DNA from: Candidatus Eiseniibacteriota bacterium
GTDB lineage: Bacteria; Eisenbacteria; RBG-16-71-46; CAIMUX01; WJJG01
Direction of reading: 5' to 3'
NCBI GenBank assembly: GCA_016867695.1
Contig: VGIY01000121.1
Location: forward strand, 1-7,541
DNA: 7,541 nucleotides
Shown in pieces: positions 5,252-7,541 of this stretch (positions are counted from its first letter, which is position 1; each line of letters begins with the position of its first letter). The notes below the pieces were generated by a model. The model saw only the letters and a list, made by a program, of their open reading frames with translations, was not told the origin of the DNA and made no database searches. Both the position numbers and the translations under genes were made by a program.

Positions 5252-7541
5252 TCAGCGCTCCTCCCCCTCCGTGGCCAGCTCGAAGGTCCGCCGCACGAGC
5301 GGATCGAACTCGTCCTCCATCCGCAGGCGCACGAGACGGGATGTCTCCGCGTCTCCCAGCCGCAGCAGCGCCTCCACCGCAGAGGCGCGCGCCGCGGGCA
5401 GCGTCTCGTCGATCGGCCGCTCGAGCTCCGCCAGAAGCGCCCGGCGCGCCGCGGCCCGGGCGGTGAGCGCACGCGCGTCGCTGCTGTCGCGCAGCGCGAC
5501 GGCCAGCGCGCCGAGCGTGCGCATCTTGGCGACGCGGTGCTCCCCCGCCTGACCGAGCGAGGCGCACAGCGGCGCGATGCCCGCGGCGCCGAAGCGCCGG
5601 AGCGCGGCCATCGCCGCCGCGCGCACCGTCAGCAGCGGGTCCGAGAGCCGGGCCACGAGCGCGGGTACCGCCAGGGTGTCGAGCAGCCCCGCCGCCGCGT
5701 CGCTGGCCGCGATCCGGCGGCGCTCTTCTCCGTCGGCAATGAAGGGGCGCACCGCCTCCGCGCCCGCGCGATCGCCGATCTGGCCGAGCGCGCCGATCGC
5801 TCGCGTCCAGACCCGCTCCTGGCGCCGGTCGGAGAGCATGCCGGCGAGCGCGGGCGCCGCCGGACGCCAGCGCATCTCCCCCAGCAGGGCGATCGCGTTG
5901 CGGCGCACCTGCTCGTCGGGGTCGTCGAGGCGCGGGAGGATGCGCGCGGCGAAGGCGTCGGGGTGGGCCTGGGCCACGGCGGCGATGGCCCGGAACTCGA
6001 GCCCGTCCTTGGTCGCCAGCTTGGCAGCGACGACGTAGTCGACCGCCTCTTCGCCCCGAGCCAGGAGCGCCGCTCGCGCGCGCGCCACTTTCTCCCGCGC
6101 GCTGCCCACTTCCCACAGCGAGGCGGTCTCGAAGAGCTCCGGCACGGCGCGCAGGGAGTCCTCGCCCGTCAGGACGATCTCCGGCACGACCTCGCCGGGC
6201 AGCTCGACGTCGCGATCGAGATCGATGCCGATGGCGTTCAGGTCGCTCATCCAGACCTTGCCGTCGCCTCCCGCGGCGCCGCGGGGATACGTGTCGCGCC
6301 CTTCGAGATCGAGGAACACCGCCGCCCCGGCGAAGCCGCGCGCCCAGGTCAGGCAGCCCTGGCCGACGCCGGGCGTCGCGTAGACGTCGTTGCCCATGGC
6401 GTCGATGAAGACGGCCGTCGAGTTGGTGATGCTCATCCCTTGGCCGTCGCTGACCAGGTAGTAGTCGTCCCCGCCCTCGTCGATCAGCCAGCCGACCGAC
6501 AGGTCGTGCGCCGTCCCCTGGGTGACGCCCCAGCGGCAAATGTAGTGGTCGTCACCGGCGAGATCCCAGAGCGTGCCGATCGACAGGTGCACGCCCGCGC
6601 CCTGAGCGTACTGCGTGGCCTGATAGCGATCGGCTCCGGCGGCGTCGTGGAGCAGGCCGATCGAGTACCAGTAGCTGGTCCCCTGGGCGTAGACCTCGGC
6701 GTCGTAGAAGTCGTTGCCCGCCTCGTCGACCAGGATCCCGATCCCGCCGCCGGCGCGGGGGCGAAAGCCGATCGCGAAACCCTGGGACAGCGACTGGAAG
6801 TCGTTCGGCCTCAACGGCGCGTGGCGATAGCGGCCGCGGGCCGAGTAGGTGTCGTTGCCGGCCCGGTCGTAGAGCAGCCCGATCCCGAAGGTCGAAGCGA
6901 AGCCCTGCCCCTGGCGGGCGCAGACGTAGATGTCGTTCTCGTCGTGGCGCACCGGCACGGCGCCCGTGCCGGGCGCGCGGGTGAGACCCCCCTCGAAGGC
7001 CCGGTCCGGATCCGGCGCCGGCCCCGGCGGCGCCTCCGCGGCCGCCAGGGAGACGAGCGCGCCCATGCCGCAGGCGCCCGCGCCTTGGCAGAACGCCCCC
7101 GCCTCGAAGTGGTCGCGGCCCGCCCCGTCGAAGAGGAACCCGGCGCCGAAGAAGCCGGCGCCCAGCGAGCCGTCGCCCCCGCGGTAGACGTCGTCGCCCG
7201 AGAGGTCGATCAGCGCGGCGACGCCCAGGAGCGCGCCGCCGATGGCGTAGTCGCGGCCGAGGCCTTCGTAGACGTCGTTCCCCGCCAGATCGACCAGGGC
7301 GCCGAAGGGCCGCAGCAGCCAGCCCACCGCGGAGGCGACACGGCCCTGGTAGCGGTCGTCGCCGCCGGGCTCGACCAGGAAGGCGATCTCGCGCAGCGCC
7401 TGCTCGGTGTAGAGGTTCGGGCCCGGACCGCCGATGACCAGCGCCCCCCACGGGGTCTCGAAGCGCGCGGCGACCGAGCCGCTCACGCCCGCGAGCGTCA
7501 GCCGAGGCTCCGGCAGCGGCGTCGCGGCGATCTCCTCCTGC
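5252..7541 (-). CDS. Large protein with 27-residue G-x-D-x-Y solenoid-like repeats and C-terminal HEAT repeats (5'-partial)
   Basis: The frame is open from the right edge (about 762 visible codons) to TGA at 5252-5254. A GTG at 7486 could be read as a start, but 18 in-frame codons upstream continue the protein (ATPLPEPRLTLAG), with no ribosome binding site seen before it, so the gene very probably begins outside the window. Numbered from that GTG, residues 42-400 hold twelve G-x-D-x-Y-type units (for example GNDVY 69-73, GNDTY 210-214, GDDHY 311-315), commonly followed by a Q-G pair and a G-I-G-x-L strand. Spacing is mostly 26-28 residues. Residues about 461-740 are HEAT-like helix pairs (DDPDEQVRRNAIALLGEM, RVWTRAIGALGQIGD, PLLTVRAAAMAALRRFG). 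A Gly/Pro-rich insert lies near 151-180. No enzyme motif, membrane segment or sorting domain is visible. A repeat-built binding or scaffold protein, possibly exported by a signal outside the window, is the best inference. Confidence 0.88.
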   Translation of the reverse strand, partial: QEEIAATPLPEPRLTLAGVSGSVAARFETPWGALVIGGPGPNLYTEQALREIAFLVEPGGDDRYQGRVASAVGWLLRPFGALVDLAGNDVYEGLGRDYAIGGALLGVAALIDLSGDDVYRGGDGSLGAGFFGAGFLFDGAGRDHFEAGAFCQGAGACGMGALVSLAAAEAPPGPAPDPDRAFEGGLTRAPGTGAVPVRHDENDIYVCARQGQGFASTFGIGLLYDRAGNDTYSARGRYRHAPLRPNDFQSLSQGFAIGFRPRAGGGIGILVDEAGNDFYDAEVYAQGTSYWYSIGLLHDAAGADRYQATQYAQGAGVHLSIGTLWDLAGDDHYICRWGVTQGTAHDLSVGWLIDEGGDDYYLVSDGQGMSITNSTAVFIDAMGNDVYATPGVGQGCLTWARGFAGAAVFLDLEGRDTYPRGAAGGDGKVWMSDLNAIGIDLDRDVELPGEVVPEIVLTGEDSLRAVPELFETASLWEVGSAREKVARARAALLARGEEAVDYVVAAKLATKDGLEFRAIAAVAQAHPDAFAARILPRLDDPDEQVRRNAIALLGEMRWRPAAPALAGMLSDRRQERVWTRAIGALGQIGDRAGAEAVRPFIADGEERRRIAASDAAAGLLDTLAVPALVARLSDPLLTVRAAAMAALRRFGAAGIAPLCASLGQAGEHRVAKMRTLGALAVALRDSSDARALTARAAARRALLAELERPIDETLPAARASAVEALLRLGDAETSRLVRLRMEDEFDPLVRRTFELATEGEER
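6287..7363 (-). repeat. Twelve G-x-D-x-Y protein repeat units, about 27 residues each
   Basis: Measured from the GTG at 7486, the units begin at residues 42, 69, 97, 123, 183, 210, 257, 284, 311, 339, 365 and 396. Most steps are 26-28; the steps of 60 and 47 contain inserts and the last is 31. A working consensus is L-x-D-x-A-G-N/D-D-x-Y, then 5-8 residues, A/S/T-Q-G, then about 7 residues and G-I-G-x-L. The middle units (210-369) are most regular. The nucleotide copies have diverged, so this is an old protein repeat and not a recent DNA expansion. Confidence 0.85.

Noticed and set aside
2244..6539. A 1431-codon minus-strand open frame spanning two genes
   Set aside because: It runs out of frame through both the dikinase-like gene and the HEAT gene, and its product is Arg/Gly/Ala/Pro-rich with no domain signal. 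Long shadow frames are expected in very GC-rich DNA, and both overlapped frames show clear domains.
6287..7363. RTX calcium-binding nonapeptide repeats, because of the G-N-D-x-Y look
   Set aside because: RTX repeats have a nine-residue period of G-G-x-G-x-D. Here the step is about 27 residues with Tyr after the Asp and a Gln-Gly in between, so the resemblance is superficial.
1..7541. CRISPR arrays, tRNA or rRNA genes, insertion sequences, phage or defence genes
   Set aside because: I saw no array of evenly spaced direct repeats, no tRNA-like cloverleaf, no terminal inverted repeats and no transposase, integrase, nuclease or toxin motif. The direct repeats present are short two-copy or minisatellite types.

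Overview
The window is very GC-rich and gene-dense, with long reading frames and a strong bias to G or C at third codon positions. The carboxy-terminal FlgD-Ig/type IX-like sorting domain on a secreted protein and a two-receiver dikinase-like protein are features I associate with the Fibrobacteres-Chlorobi-Bacteroidetes superphylum. The GC richness points to an uncultured lineage such as Candidatus Eisenbacteria or a relative. No marker gene is present, so this is an inference from style and not a taxonomic call.

Layout from left to right: (a) positions 3-428, plus strand, hold the last 141 codons of an unidentified protein that enters from the left edge. (b) A 22-base convergent gap with a small hairpin separates it from (c) a secreted 487-residue protein on the minus strand (451-1914) with a signal peptide, a helical-barrel-like body, an acidic loop and a sorting domain. 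(d) The 145-base gap 1915-2059 holds a good ribosome binding site, a weak candidate promoter and a cluster of TCCGGGC heptamers. (e) Positions 2060-5149, minus strand, encode a 1029-residue protein with a degenerate receiver-like domain, a complete receiver domain, a pyruvate-phosphate-dikinase-type nucleotide-binding domain and a conserved carboxy-terminal domain. It starts at TTG. (f) The 102-base gap 5150-5251 has a perfect GC hairpin directly behind the upstream stop and a 17-base direct repeat. (g) Positions 5252-7541, minus strand, hold the 3' part of a large gene whose product has twelve G-x-D-x-Y units spaced mostly 26-28 residues apart, followed by HEAT-like repeats. It runs off the right edge.

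The three minus-strand genes point the same way (solenoid/HEAT, then receiver-dikinase, then secreted protein), but the gaps of about 100 and 145 bases and the hairpin between the first two give no firm evidence of one operon. No shared pathway can be read from the sequence. No RNA genes, CRISPR arrays, insertion sequences or phage genes were seen. The two points most worth a second look are the 27-residue repeat architecture joined to HEAT repeats, and the receiver-controlled dikinase-like protein that lacks any visible phosphohistidine or phosphoenolpyruvate-binding domain.
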